The position numbers were made by a program, and so were the translations under genes. The notes under the pieces were generated by a model. That model had not been told where the DNA came from. It saw only the letters and a list, made by a program, of their open reading frames with translations, and did not search any database. From Bacteroidia bacterium (GTDB lineage: Bacteria; Bacteroidota; Bacteroidia; Bacteroidales; Prolixibacteraceae), in assembly GCA_025358395.1 (NCBI GenBank), contig JANYJT010000154.1:1-20168 (forward strand): a stretch of 20,168 nt of DNA, read 5' to 3'. Shown here in pieces: positions 1-8,509 of this stretch. How positions within the stretch are numbered: position 1 is the stretch's first letter; every line of letters starts with the position of its first letter.

Positions 1-120
1 CACCGCCGTCGTGATGGGATTGTACCTGATCTCTGATGAGGTCGTTTGGGCAAGCCCTGCAATGCTTACCAGACACATAATGAACATAGGGAGTAACCCG
101 ATTCTGAAATAGTGCTTCAT
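1..120 (-). CDS. Secreted protein of unknown function (5' fragment)
   Basis: Only the first 40 codons are inside the window; the reading frame is open from an ATG at 120 to the edge. The product starts MKHYFRIGLLPMF and continues through a hydrophobic stretch to a likely signal-peptidase site after residues AGLA, followed by QTTSSE, so it is very probably exported by the Sec route. It lies 75 bases downstream of the multicopper oxidase on the same strand, so the two may be co-transcribed. The leader is A/T-rich and has no obvious Shine-Dalgarno site, as is common in Bacteroidota. The remaining sequence is too short to assign a family. The start and the signal peptide are seen directly; export is inferred. 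Confidence 0.7.
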   Translation of the reverse strand, partial: MKHYFRIGLLPMFIMCLVSIAGLAQTTSSEIRYNPITTAV

Positions 121-195
121 ACTTGTATTTTATTTTTTCTACCAACAATAAACTGACTGAAATGTTCAAATATTAGACATAAAATTCGAGGAAAT

Positions 196-3100
196 TCATT
201 GATTGATAGTAAACCTTTTAACAACATTTCCCTTACTGCTTTTTACAACGACAGAATAGATGCCTGTCGGGCAAGGTCTCAAATTAATTGATTTACTATA
301 CGCTCCATTTATTTTTAAGCCGGTCATTTCATATACCTTTTCACCTAATTGATTATAAATAAGGATTGTGAAATCCTCATCATCGGGTGTAGTAACAGAT
401 AAAGTAAATTCGCCCTGATTTGGAACAGGATACAAATTGTATACATTGTCTGAACCGGATTTTAAGCGGTAAAGGTTATTTGATATACCAGACAAACATC
501 CGTTGATCGTTACCTGTGTCCAGTACCAGCCATTTTGAGTTGGTGTAAAACTTTGCCCGGTACCCCCTGTGATGGCCAATCCACTGCCAGATGCAGTATC
601 AGAGAAATACCATTGATTACCCTGGGATGAGCTACTGGAGAGATTTACACCTGAAACAGTGACCACCGGGGTTGGCGGTATAGAGTTTACTGTCACATTT
701 TTCTGGGTACTGGCTTTAGCGCTGCAACCCGCACCATTGGTGTAATTAACGCTTACAATCTGAGGTCCGCCAATGTTCCAGCTTACTGCGATCGAATTGG
801 TTCCTGCTCCTGAAATGATGACCGAACCTGAAGAGACACTCCATACATAACCTGTCATGCCTCCTTCTGTGGTATATACTACTCCTGTAGCTCCTGCGCA
901 AACAGTTGCCAGGCCTGTAATTGTCGGTACTGGTTGTGCATTGACCGTAACATTATTTACTACCGGTGAGGAATTCCTGAATCCATTTTTATTTGTGTAA
1001 GTAACACCAACTGATTGGGCTCCTGCACTTTGCCAGCCGATGGTCACGGTATGATCACCAGCTCCTCCTCCAGCAAGGATAACTCCCCCGGCAGATAGAG
1101 TCCAGGCATAACTGCTCATCCCTGCATCGGTTGTATAAACATTGCCTGTTGAACCGGCACATGCAGTCGATGGTCCGGTAAGAACTGGCAACGGATTAAC
1201 ATTGACCCCAAATGTTGATGGAACATTCAGGGCATAGGCATTTCCATTAACTGTGCTGGTGTAAAAGACTTTAATCAACTTTTCACCCAGGCTTGTCCAG
1301 GTCACTGTGACAGATTTGTCAGATGTGGTTCCTCCTGCTGTCACAGTACCTCCTGCCGGGATGGTCCATTTATAATTACTCATACTTCCGGGAACAGTAT
1401 AAACATTACCGGTAATATTAAGGCCAACCTGTGAATACCTGAAAGATGCAGGCTCAATATAATCAGGGCGCATCATTTCATTGTCCTCATGATCAACAAT
1501 ATGGCAGTGCCATACGTATCCGGGACCTTTACTGGGGTCGAAGCCAAAATGAAGGTCTCCGATCGGTGCCGTTATAGGCAGATCTGTTGGGGCATAACGA
1601 ATCAGGAATGTTGCAATTTCTCCCGGATTCACCTTGTAAGTGTCCTTCCATCCCCTTTCTTCAGGTAAAGGTGGCATTAGAAGACCATTCAGAAACGGGG
1701 TAATTGCAGGATTGCCACCGACAGCTCCATCTGCATTTGTGGTGTCATAAGCTAAAGGCGGACCGAAACCCGGTTTATAATGACCTCCCGGAAAGGCTTT
1801 GTCATAAGCTAAATCATAAGCTTGCAAATTAAAGGATTGTCTGCTGACAAGCTGAAATTGAACAAGGTGGAAGTGCATGGGATGGGTATCCATGGTGGTG
1901 TTTATAATGGTAACCAATTCCGATGTGCCCTCTTTGGGATGTTCTGTAACTTCACCAAAAGCGCCTTCAGCCATTTCCATTCCATTATTGTCAAAATGAG
2001 AGTTATTCACCAAAATTTCCAGTGGTCCGGTTTCAGAAGAGTTTTCATTTAGAGTTAGTTGCCGCTTTTTTACCGGGGTCACATTTATTCCACCGGAAAA
2101 ATTGGATAATTTCACCAAAGGTGTTGACCTTAAGCTAGCAGGAACAGCACTCTTATCTGATCCGGGGTTAGCCGGATTAGCCGCAGATCTCTTTTCTCCG
2201 TTAACGACAAACTGCATGATGCGGTCATCCACGCCTTCCGAAACAGAATCTCCATCCGGATACGGCGTATTGGCATCGTTTTTCAGAGTCAAAACGGTAC
2301 CCGCAGCTACAGTTGAAAAATCTATGATGATATCCATTCTTTCACCAGGAGCCATAAAAAGTCTGCCTCCGGATGCCGGATCTATCACTACCGGACTATC
2401 CAATAAACCACCATCGGTTCCAACCACCTGAATGGCAGGACCGTTTGCTCCATTTTGATCCACAAGCCACATATTAAGAAATCTGGCATTGCACCCACAA
2501 AGTGCCCTGAACCGGTATTTGCGTGGAGCCACACTGAGGTACGGCCATGATTTTCCATTGACAGTCATCACATTACCATAAAATTCGGGGGTCCAAAAAG
2601 GATGTACCGACGGATTTGTAGGTTCAATTGGCCAGTAAAGGCCTCCTTCCTCATTGAACATGCGATCCTGAATAGCAAGTTCTATTTCAGGGAGGTAAGG
2701 TTGCGAATTAAATGTTCCACTTGTTCCCGCTGGCGCAACCTCTTTAACCAGATCATCACCTGACCAACCGGGCAATTTGTCTCTCTCCTCGTCAGGTCCT
2801 CTCAGCAAATAATAGGCTGCTAATCCGGCATATACATTAAGTCTTGTGGCACCCATGGCATGATCATGGAACCATAAAGTAGCCTCCTCCTGGGTATTTT
2901 GGTAAACATAGTTTTCGTCAGTGCCATCAATTCCCCAAGTTGGACCTACTTTGGCTTTCCCGGGAGTGAACCAGGCATATGGGCCACCGTCTGATTCTGA
3001 TGCCACTTCACCTCCGTGAAGATGGGGAACAATCGGAACGGATCCGGAGTACGGGTCTGCAGTCATCTCAGGCATCGCCCAATGGATTGTCTGATCTACC

Positions 3101-3576
3101 GTAAGATTAACACTGCTGTAGGTTTGCCCGAAAAGCTCGTTCCTGTACTCAACATTCAACGCCTTTCCTCTTTGAGCCTCGATAGTCACCCCAGGCCACA
3201 AGGGAGGTGTCCAGTTGGAACCTCCATCTTTTGAGATGCTGTAGGTCCAGTAATTTCCAAGTCCGGCCGTTGGATCTGCCGAACCAATTATTTTGCCATT
3301 CTTAAGAATTGTACCGGTCGAGAGGGCAACCTGCTGGTGGGGGACAGCTTTCACGATTAAATTTCCTCCTGATTTGGCGTTTACCCTCAACCCGGCAAAG
3401 TGTGGTAATGGATCCACAAATTTTGGAATATTATTCGGATTGATAGGATTCTTTCCCGGATCGACTCCTGACAAGTCCATATTAACAAATGCCAAAAGAC
3501 TAAAAACCAAGAGGGATAAAAAAGGAAACAGAAAATTTTTTCCAAAAACCGACTTAAATGTATGTTTCATTTTCAT
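196..3576 (-). CDS. Secreted CotA-like multicopper oxidase with PKD-like repeats and T9SS sorting domain
   Basis: This 1126-residue protein has a multicopper oxidase core (about residues 50-705) of the CotA / bilirubin oxidase / phenoxazinone synthase type. All four copper-binding motifs are present: HLHGG (H185, H187), WFHDH (H237, H239), HPMHFH (H565, H568, H570) and HCHIVDHEDNEM (H690, C691, H692, H696, M701). The C691/H696/M701 spacing matches the type 1 copper ligands of CotA. It should oxidise a phenolic, pigment or metal substrate and reduce oxygen to water. Residues 15-32 are a hydrophobic export segment, though without a clean AxA cleavage site. Three PKD-like repeats follow the enzyme (about 715-970), then another beta domain (about 970-1040), then a type A T9SS sorting domain (about 1046-1126), so it is probably released or anchored outside the outer membrane. 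A second ATG two codons downstream is an alternative start. The enzyme class is secure; the substrate is not known. Confidence 0.93.
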   Translation of the reverse strand: MKMKHTFKSVFGKNFLFPFLSLLVFSLLAFVNMDLSGVDPGKNPINPNNIPKFVDPLPHFAGLRVNAKSGGNLIVKAVPHQQVALSTGTILKNGKIIGSADPTAGLGNYWTYSISKDGGSNWTPPLWPGVTIEAQRGKALNVEYRNELFGQTYSSVNLTVDQTIHWAMPEMTADPYSGSVPIVPHLHGGEVASESDGGPYAWFTPGKAKVGPTWGIDGTDENYVYQNTQEEATLWFHDHAMGATRLNVYAGLAAYYLLRGPDEERDKLPGWSGDDLVKEVAPAGTSGTFNSQPYLPEIELAIQDRMFNEEGGLYWPIEPTNPSVHPFWTPEFYGNVMTVNGKSWPYLSVAPRKYRFRALCGCNARFLNMWLVDQNGANGPAIQVVGTDGGLLDSPVVIDPASGGRLFMAPGERMDIIIDFSTVAAGTVLTLKNDANTPYPDGDSVSEGVDDRIMQFVVNGEKRSAANPANPGSDKSAVPASLRSTPLVKLSNFSGGINVTPVKKRQLTLNENSSETGPLEILVNNSHFDNNGMEMAEGAFGEVTEHPKEGTSELVTIINTTMDTHPMHFHLVQFQLVSRQSFNLQAYDLAYDKAFPGGHYKPGFGPPLAYDTTNADGAVGGNPAITPFLNGLLMPPLPEERGWKDTYKVNPGEIATFLIRYAPTDLPITAPIGDLHFGFDPSKGPGYVWHCHIVDHEDNEMMRPDYIEPASFRYSQVGLNITGNVYTVPGSMSNYKWTIPAGGTVTAGGTTSDKSVTVTWTSLGEKLIKVFYTSTVNGNAYALNVPSTFGVNVNPLPVLTGPSTACAGSTGNVYTTDAGMSSYAWTLSAGGVILAGGGAGDHTVTIGWQSAGAQSVGVTYTNKNGFRNSSPVVNNVTVNAQPVPTITGLATVCAGATGVVYTTEGGMTGYVWSVSSGSVIISGAGTNSIAVSWNIGGPQIVSVNYTNGAGCSAKASTQKNVTVNSIPPTPVVTVSGVNLSSSSSQGNQWYFSDTASGSGLAITGGTGQSFTPTQNGWYWTQVTINGCLSGISNNLYRLKSGSDNVYNLYPVPNQGEFTLSVTTPDDEDFTILIYNQLGEKVYEMTGLKINGAYSKSINLRPCPTGIYSVVVKSSKGNVVKRFTINQ
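667..1434 (-). repeat. Three tandem PKD-like repeats within the multicopper oxidase
   Basis: The stretch codes for three successive modules of about 85 residues (roughly 715-798, 799-884 and 885-970). Each has the pattern G-V-Y-T, then a Gly-Met pair, a Tyr-x-Trp core (SNYKWTIPAGG, SSYAWTLSAGG, TGYVWSVSSGS), a V-x-V/I-x-W strand and a closing V-x-VN strand. The second and third also share a cysteine-containing opening (TACAGSTG, TVCAGATG). Such PKD-like modules are common spacers in T9SS cargo. The repeats have diverged, which argues against very recent duplication. Confidence 0.8.
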
Positions 3577-3934
3577 GGATTAATAGCTGAAGATCAGCGT
3601 TTATACCTGGAATGCGGTCATATCCAACCGGTGATCAGCCATGCCAATACACATCCGCCGGCTGGCAGATTCGGTTGAGGCAATCATATTCTGATGGAAA
3701 TTATAATTATAGATGATGGTTACAGATTTCGGATAGGATTTATAAAAGCTCAAAGTTAGCGCTCAATCCTGGATTGCTAAATAGGTCAAAATCCATTTTT
3801 GATCTAGGTAAATCTTGTATATAAAAATAGGTGTTTGTCCTATGGGAAAAGAGTTGAGTGTGGAGAGTTCACCGATTCACGGGCGATGCAGTGAAGTAAA
3901 ATAACAAGGTGCTACCTAAAAAAGCCTCATTTAC
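3577..3934. other. Non-coding gap upstream of the multicopper oxidase
   Basis: This 358-base stretch separates the response regulator stop from the oxidase start. I see no convincing gene, RNA or mobile element. It contains a minus-strand TAnnTTTG match (3751-3758) and a 10-base palindrome AATTATAATT at 3699-3708 that lies in the presumed oxidase leader. No strong hairpin with a T-tract was found that would end the upstream transcript. Confidence 0.5.
3751..3758 (-). promoter_or_regulatory. Candidate -7 promoter box for the multicopper oxidase
   Basis: The minus strand reads TAACTTTG, an exact match to the Bacteroidota -7 consensus TAnnTTTG. No TTG sits at the usual upstream spacing; the nearest candidate is about 28 bases away. 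Transcription from here would give a leader of roughly 165-170 bases before the oxidase ATG. This is a motif match only. Confidence 0.3.
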
Positions 3935-4591
3935 CTAAAACTGGGACGACTCAACCAGGTTATGTTTAAAGGCATAATGAGTTATTTCTGAACTGTTCTT
4001 CAGACAGATTTTCCTGAGAATATTGGTGCGATAAACACTGATCGTCTTAACACTTAAGGACAATTCATTGGCAATAATTGATACACTTTTACCGGCAGCA
4101 ATTAAAAGAAATACCTGATACTCCCTATCAGATAAAAGTGTATGAGAACCCTTATCTGAATCACCCCGAAGTTCACTGGTTATCAGATCGACGACAGTAT
4201 CTGTGAGGTAACGTTCACCATTAAGAATCATTCTGACAATTCTGGCAAGTTCCTTAGAGGATATATCCTTGTTCAAATATGCTGAGGCACCTGTCTTTAT
4301 AGCCCTGACCGCAAACTGATCCTCGGGGTACATACTGAAAATGATAACCGGCAGATCAGGATATCCGGACTTGATCTCTTTTAACACTTCCAAACCATTT
4401 CTACCCGGCATAAATATATCAAGCAAAACCAGATTCCATCTTGAGGAATGAATCATGTTAATAATTTCGGCTGAATTGGAAGCCTCTCCGAATTCAGCAT
4501 TCGAAAAATTGGCAGATAAGGAATTTATTATGCCGGTACGGACAACGCAATGATCATCGGCAACTAGAATTTTCAATTTTCCTGATCCCAT
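3935..4591 (-). CDS. NarL/FixJ-family response regulator
   Basis: This 218-residue regulator has an N-terminal receiver domain (about 5-125) and a C-terminal LuxR-type helix-turn-helix (about 150-215). In the receiver, the acidic pocket is D12/D13, the phosphoacceptor is D58 in VLLDIFMPG, the switch serine is S86 and the conserved lysine is K108 (YLNKD). The DNA-binding domain shows the typical LSDREYQVFLLIAAGKS and LSVKTISVYRTNILRK patterns. It should be phosphorylated by the HisKA_3-type kinase encoded immediately upstream on the same strand (gap 135 bases) and then bind DNA as a dimer. Length and domain order are standard for the family. The target genes are not shown by the sequence; the adjacent oxidase gene on the same strand is one possible target. 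Confidence 0.93.
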   Translation of the reverse strand: MGSGKLKILVADDHCVVRTGIINSLSANFSNAEFGEASNSAEIINMIHSSRWNLVLLDIFMPGRNGLEVLKEIKSGYPDLPVIIFSMYPEDQFAVRAIKTGASAYLNKDISSKELARIVRMILNGERYLTDTVVDLITSELRGDSDKGSHTLLSDREYQVFLLIAAGKSVSIIANELSLSVKTISVYRTNILRKICLKNSSEITHYAFKHNLVESSQF

Positions 4592-4726
4592 AACCAGCTG
4601 TATTTTTTGGAAAATTACGGATAATTATTACAAAAACAGCAAACCAACTTCACAATTTTATCAATGAACCTGGCATTTTGCCATGTAATGCACTTTTTTC
4701 ACAAACTAAATTTTCCAATTTAAATC

Positions 4727-7528
4727 CTATAAGACGATAAGTGTAAAAGTAACAGTGGTACCCTCACCAATAACGCTCTCAATTTCCAATTCTCCACCAA
4801 TAGACATAGCACGTTCACGCATACCCATTAAACCAAAAGAATTTTGAAGAATGCCACTGTTCAAATCAAAACCGATCCCATCATCCGCCACTTTCATACA
4901 AAAAATATTCCCTCTTCCAATTAGGCTGATTTTAAGATTTTCGGCTTTTGAATGGCGTGCAACATTGGTAAGTATCTCTTGAAGAATACGGTAAATTATT
5001 GTTGTTTCGTTCTTGTCAAAATTAATATCAGCATCAAGATCATAATTACACTTGATCCTGGTTCGCATTTGGAACTGGCTGATTTGCCATTCAATTGCCG
5101 GCAGCAATCCCAGGTGGTCTAATATTCCGGGCCTTAATTCAGAGGCAATCTTGCGAACTGAATCGATCAATGCATCGACCATGCTCAGGATGGATTCCAT
5201 TTCGCTCTTGAAGGAGTCCGTGTTAAAATCCGCTTTATCAGCAATACTTTCTATGTCAAACTTTAGAGCAGTTAAAAGATGCCCAAGTTCATCGTGAATT
5301 TCACGCGCAATATGAATTCGCTCCTCTTCAGCGACAGCATTCATTTTTTGTGACAGGGCTCTTAATTGCTGTTGAAAGGCAATCATTGCGGATTCTGCCC
5401 TTTTCCTCTCAGTGATGTCGTTATTGCTGCTGCGCCTTCCAATCCATTTTCCTTCCGTATCAAATACAGCCTGACACTTATGACCAATCCATCTCTCTTC
5501 TCCTGATTTGTGAATAATCCGAAAATCCATTGCCCATGAGAATACATTGCCCTCCAACTCCTCCTGATAGTGTTTCGTAATCCAATCAAGGTCGTCCGGA
5601 TGAACAATTTTTAAAAAAAGATCCGGGGCGTTGATAAACTCCTCTGCCGAATATCCGGTCACCGACATACAAGAGGGTGAAACGTAGATATATTGACCAT
5701 CTGTCCCCATCCAGGTTTCCCAATCGTTGGTATAATCGGCAACTGTCCTGTACTTTTCATGGGCCTTTTGAAGTTCTGCATTTGAGGTCAACAACTCATT
5801 TGTTCGCTCTTTTACAATATACTCCAGGCTTTCATTCAGCTGATTTAAAGAGTCTTCAAAATGTTTGCGTTCCGTAATATCAATAAAGGTACAAATCACC
5901 TGCAAAACATTCTTGTCGTCATCCATTTGAGGCTCTGCATCAACATGCAACCACACCCGGTCTCCTTGCCTGGGTCTAAAAACACCCATAACGACATTTC
6001 GGATCGGGCGACCCAAAGCAATTGCCTGTGCGACCGGATGAGCCGATCCGGGGAATTCAGATCCGTCTTCATGTATCACTCCCCAATCCGGGTCGAATGA
6101 GGTCTTGCCTAAAATCTGGTCTTCAGTTAGTCCAAGTAAATCAAGTGCCTTTTGATTGCTTAACAGGATTTTTGTATTCGGTCCCTGGAGAAGAACCCCG
6201 ACAGGCATATTTTGAACCAGGTTTTTGAACTTATCTTTACTTTCCCTCAATTTTTCCTCAGTCTGCTTGCGTTTGGTGATGTCCTGGATCGTCCCGACCA
6301 GCGAAATAACCTGATTGTCCTTATTAAACCCGACCTTTCCAAGTCCATGTACCCATCTCATTTCACCGTCCGACTGCCTTAAAATTCTGTACTCCTTGTT
6401 AAAATCAGCACCTTTTCCAAAAACCTCATTCGAAAGATATTGGGTCATGCAATCCTTATCTGCCGGATAAACAAGACCAATCCATCCCTCCAATGTCCTG
6501 TTGTAATCCTTTTCAATACCAAAAATTTGATCAAGTACAGCTGAAGATTCCCAGAAATCAGTTACAAAATCAGTTTTATACGACCCAATAAATGCGGCTT
6601 GCTGCGATTCCCTGAACAAATATTCGCTTTGCAAAAGCAGCGTTTCGGCTTCCTTCCTATCGGTTATATCGTGCAAAAAAGCGACTATTCGACCATTATC
6701 AACGGTAAGGTATCGAACACCAATCTCAACATTTAAAACTGTACCATCCTTGCGGCGATGTTTGGATTCAAAACGATCTTCCCCAAAAATCATCACCTTT
6801 TGGAAGTGATTTTTTGTTTCATCGACTGTTTCTTCACACTCTATGTCAGAGATATTCATGGAGAGCAGTTCTTCAGAAGTGTAACCGCACATGAGGCAAT
6901 AGGTATCGTTAACTTCGAGGAAATAACCTTTTGTATCCATAATCCAAAATCCATCAATCGAAGACTTAATGATTTCCTGGAGAAATTCATCTTTCTTTCT
7001 GCTTTCTAAGTCAATCAGGATTTTTTCAATCTCAACAGCGGCACGAAATGAAACAAGTTTCAGAACAATTTCCGTGAAATGAATATCATCCGGGATGCTC
7101 CGGCTAAAAACTGAAATTAAACCTATCGGTTGAGCATTTGATCCCAATAGTGAAACTCCGGCATAACCTTCCGCTTTTAAAATTTGAGTTATAGGGTCGT
7201 TGGGATATAGATTATAAACACCTTGGGATATACTGCACACCCCTTCCTCAATCGTTCTACCATATGGACTTTCCGTTAAAGGGTAAATTGCATTGCCATC
7301 AAATTTCCCACCATCTAATGCAATGATGGTTTTAGCATATTGCCGGCCATTATCCAATCTGGCGATTTGAACATAATCTATTTCAAGGGTTTTAGTCAAA
7401 TAGGTGGCCAGACCTTCAAAAAAATCCTGACCTGATTTTTCCGGATTGAAGTCCGGCAGAAAGGCATGAATGTCTTCGATCTTCCTCAGCAAGGATAGAT
7501 CAAATTCGGATAATTTAATCTTTTTCAT
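4727..7528 (-). CDS. Soluble GAF/multi-PAS sensor histidine kinase (NarX/DegS type)
   Basis: This 933-residue kinase has no transmembrane segment and should sense a cytoplasmic signal. Domains in order: a GAF-like region (about 15-175), four PAS/PAC units (about 185-292, 300-420, 430-555 and 590-708, each ending in a DITxRK-type motif), a linking coiled coil (about 555-595), a HisKA_3 dimerisation domain and a HATPase_c domain. The phosphorylated histidine is H745 in AREIHDELGH. The ATP-binding N box is around N855 (EILTNVARHS), the G1 box is ADDGIGF (881-887) and the G2 region is FGLMGMRERA (898-907). HisKA_3 kinases normally pair with NarL-type regulators, and one is encoded directly downstream. 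The gene lies 28 bases after yqgE on the same strand. The ligand or cofactor of the sensor domains cannot be deduced. Confidence 0.93.
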   Translation of the reverse strand: MKKIKLSEFDLSLLRKIEDIHAFLPDFNPEKSGQDFFEGLATYLTKTLEIDYVQIARLDNGRQYAKTIIALDGGKFDGNAIYPLTESPYGRTIEEGVCSISQGVYNLYPNDPITQILKAEGYAGVSLLGSNAQPIGLISVFSRSIPDDIHFTEIVLKLVSFRAAVEIEKILIDLESRKKDEFLQEIIKSSIDGFWIMDTKGYFLEVNDTYCLMCGYTSEELLSMNISDIECEETVDETKNHFQKVMIFGEDRFESKHRRKDGTVLNVEIGVRYLTVDNGRIVAFLHDITDRKEAETLLLQSEYLFRESQQAAFIGSYKTDFVTDFWESSAVLDQIFGIEKDYNRTLEGWIGLVYPADKDCMTQYLSNEVFGKGADFNKEYRILRQSDGEMRWVHGLGKVGFNKDNQVISLVGTIQDITKRKQTEEKLRESKDKFKNLVQNMPVGVLLQGPNTKILLSNQKALDLLGLTEDQILGKTSFDPDWGVIHEDGSEFPGSAHPVAQAIALGRPIRNVVMGVFRPRQGDRVWLHVDAEPQMDDDKNVLQVICTFIDITERKHFEDSLNQLNESLEYIVKERTNELLTSNAELQKAHEKYRTVADYTNDWETWMGTDGQYIYVSPSCMSVTGYSAEEFINAPDLFLKIVHPDDLDWITKHYQEELEGNVFSWAMDFRIIHKSGEERWIGHKCQAVFDTEGKWIGRRSSNNDITERKRAESAMIAFQQQLRALSQKMNAVAEEERIHIAREIHDELGHLLTALKFDIESIADKADFNTDSFKSEMESILSMVDALIDSVRKIASELRPGILDHLGLLPAIEWQISQFQMRTRIKCNYDLDADINFDKNETTIIYRILQEILTNVARHSKAENLKISLIGRGNIFCMKVADDGIGFDLNSGILQNSFGLMGMRERAMSIGGELEIESVIGEGTTVTFTLIVL

Positions 7529-7556
7529 AAGATACTTAGGCAGGTAAATTATAAAA

Positions 7557-8141
7557 TTAGTTCAGTTCCGGATTCTCTGGAAAATTTTGCCATAGGAGTG
7601 CGTTGCCTCCGATTGTTTTGATGCTTTCATTCCAGAAATTCTCATCACTTGTTAGAATAGACTCAACAGTTGGTTCTACCACCACCCAGGAATGATCAGC
7701 TATTTCAGCTGCAAGCTGACCAGTTGCCCATCCTGAATAACCCAAGAAAAACCGGATCTCCTCTTCTCCGACAAGTCCGGCACTTATCAATGCAGTCAAA
7801 TGATCAAAGTTACCACTCCAAAAAAGTCGGTCACTGACCTGTAAACTATCCTGAATTTTTTCGCCTAAAGTGTGCAGGAAGAATAGTTTGTCGTTGCTGA
7901 CCGGTCCGCCAATATACGCGTTCGATATAAATTCCGGAAAACCTTTGAAGAGGTCTTTGACTTGAAGATCAGTTGGTTTGTTGAGAATGAATCCTACATC
8001 GCCCTCATCGGTGCATTGGACCAGCAGAACTGTAGATCGGTTAAAATATTCGCCTGGCAGAAATGGTTCAGCAATAAGAACTCTCCCCTGCCTGGGCAGA
8101 AGTTTATTATCTATCTTAAATATGTCAAGATCCAGAAGCAT
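7557..8141 (-). CDS. yqgE: YqgE/AlgH family protein (UPF0301)
   Basis: The product matches the YqgE/AlgH family: GRVLIAEPFLPG near the N-terminus, GFILNKP, an IGGPV turn, and the signature FLGYSGWATGQLAAEI. The frame could begin at a TTG at 8156, but I prefer the ATG at 8141. That start gives 194 residues beginning MLLDLDIFKI, which fits other Bacteroidota members that begin close to a DIFKI-like stretch. It lies 18 bases after the divIC stop and 28 bases before the sensor kinase, so the three are probably co-transcribed. The molecular role of this widespread small cytoplasmic protein is not firmly established; in some proteobacteria the homologue AlgH is linked to gene regulation. The family call is strong, the function uncertain. 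Confidence 0.9.
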   Translation of the reverse strand: MLLDLDIFKIDNKLLPRQGRVLIAEPFLPGEYFNRSTVLLVQCTDEGDVGFILNKPTDLQVKDLFKGFPEFISNAYIGGPVSNDKLFFLHTLGEKIQDSLQVSDRLFWSGNFDHLTALISAGLVGEEEIRFFLGYSGWATGQLAAEIADHSWVVVEPTVESILTSDENFWNESIKTIGGNALLWQNFPENPELN

Positions 8142-8159
8142 TGGGAAAAAGGACAAGTA

Positions 8160-8462
8160 TTATTTCTCAATAATAAGAAAAATATCTTCATCTTTTTTTT
8201 TCATCAGAAATTCTTCTCTGGCAAATTTATCGAGATTCTTCGCATTGGCCTTCATCTCTTGCAGACGGATGCTGTCCTTTCGGATCTTCTCAATGAAATA
8301 GGCCTTTTCAACTCTATATTCCTTTAATTTGTTGACATTTTTTCTGAGAAAGAAAATGTTGTTGTCATCGATAAATATCATCCATACGCTAAAAACCATA
8401 AAGGCAATCAAGTATTTGTTTGCGAAGGTTTTCAGGAGCTTTTTGGGTATCAATGACTTCAT
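8160..8462 (-). CDS. divIC: DivIC/FtsB-like septum formation initiator
   Basis: This 100-residue protein has a short basic cytoplasmic N-terminus, one membrane segment (about 17-33), a charged coiled coil (about 38-75) and the family's C-terminal motif AREEFLMKKKDEDIFLI (81-97). That layout is typical of FtsB/DivIC, the bitopic protein that pairs with FtsL in the divisome to control septal wall synthesis. The ATG at 8462 lies one base past a long inverted repeat, so its initiation region is unusual. It is followed closely by yqgE and probably heads a transcript with yqgE and the two-component genes. A paralogous FtsL role is possible, but the C-terminal motif favours the DivIC/FtsB branch. 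Confidence 0.85.
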   Translation of the reverse strand: MKSLIPKKLLKTFANKYLIAFMVFSVWMIFIDDNNIFFLRKNVNKLKEYRVEKAYFIEKIRKDSIRLQEMKANAKNLDKFAREEFLMKKKDEDIFLIIEK

Positions 8463-8463
8463 T

Positions 8464-8509
8464 TTTGCAGGCAGATATTCTATACAAAGTTAGAAAATCT
8501 GCCTGCAAA
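8464..8509 (-). repeat. Long inverted repeat between pruA and divIC
   Basis: The arms are 8464-8476 (TTTGCAGGCAGAT) and 8497-8509 (ATCTGCCTGCAAA), a perfect 13-base pair. After a single mismatch (8477/8496) the stem resumes for five more pairs (8478-8482 with 8491-8495), leaving an 8-base loop. It lies 27 bases after the pruA stop and one base before the divIC ATG. Neither strand has a T-tract after the stem, so it is not a standard intrinsic terminator. Confidence 0.9.
8485..8492 (-). promoter_or_regulatory. Candidate -7 promoter box for divIC-yqgE-kinase-regulator
   Basis: The minus strand reads TAACTTTG, an exact match to the TAnnTTTG consensus. It lies at the centre of the inverted repeat at 8464-8509, overlapping the loop and the base of the inner stem. 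Transcription would begin near 8479 with a leader of only about 15-20 bases. A TTG at 8508-8506 is 13 bases upstream, shorter than the usual spacing, so the -33 element is weak. Confidence 0.4.

Noticed and set aside
667..1434. PKD-like repeat region considered as DNA-level tandem repeat or CRISPR-like array
   Set aside because: The periodicity is in the protein domains (about 85 residues each) and the DNA copies are well diverged; there are no short direct repeats with spacers.
3744..3797. Tiny minus-strand frame (MDFDLFSNPGLSANFELL) overlapping the oxidase promoter motif
   Set aside because: It has only 18 codons, no ribosome-binding evidence and no conservation information; expected by chance in a gap of this size.
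3907..3917. AGGT/ACCT inverted repeat just after the response regulator stop
   Set aside because: Only four pairs with a three-base loop and no following T-tract on the minus strand.
4671..4683. Small hairpin TGGCA-TTT-TGCCA between the kinase and the regulator
   Set aside because: Five base pairs with a three-base loop and no T-tract; too weak to call a terminator.
8142..8156. Upstream TTG start for yqgE adding five residues
   Set aside because: The ATG at 8141 gives an N-terminus closer to other family members and leaves a normal gap from divIC; the extension SFFP looks like read-up of non-coding DNA.
7962..8327. Two plus-strand frames (7962-8327 and 7978-8301) opposite yqgE and divIC
   Set aside because: They are antisense to two conserved genes and their composition follows the complementary strand; no motifs were seen.
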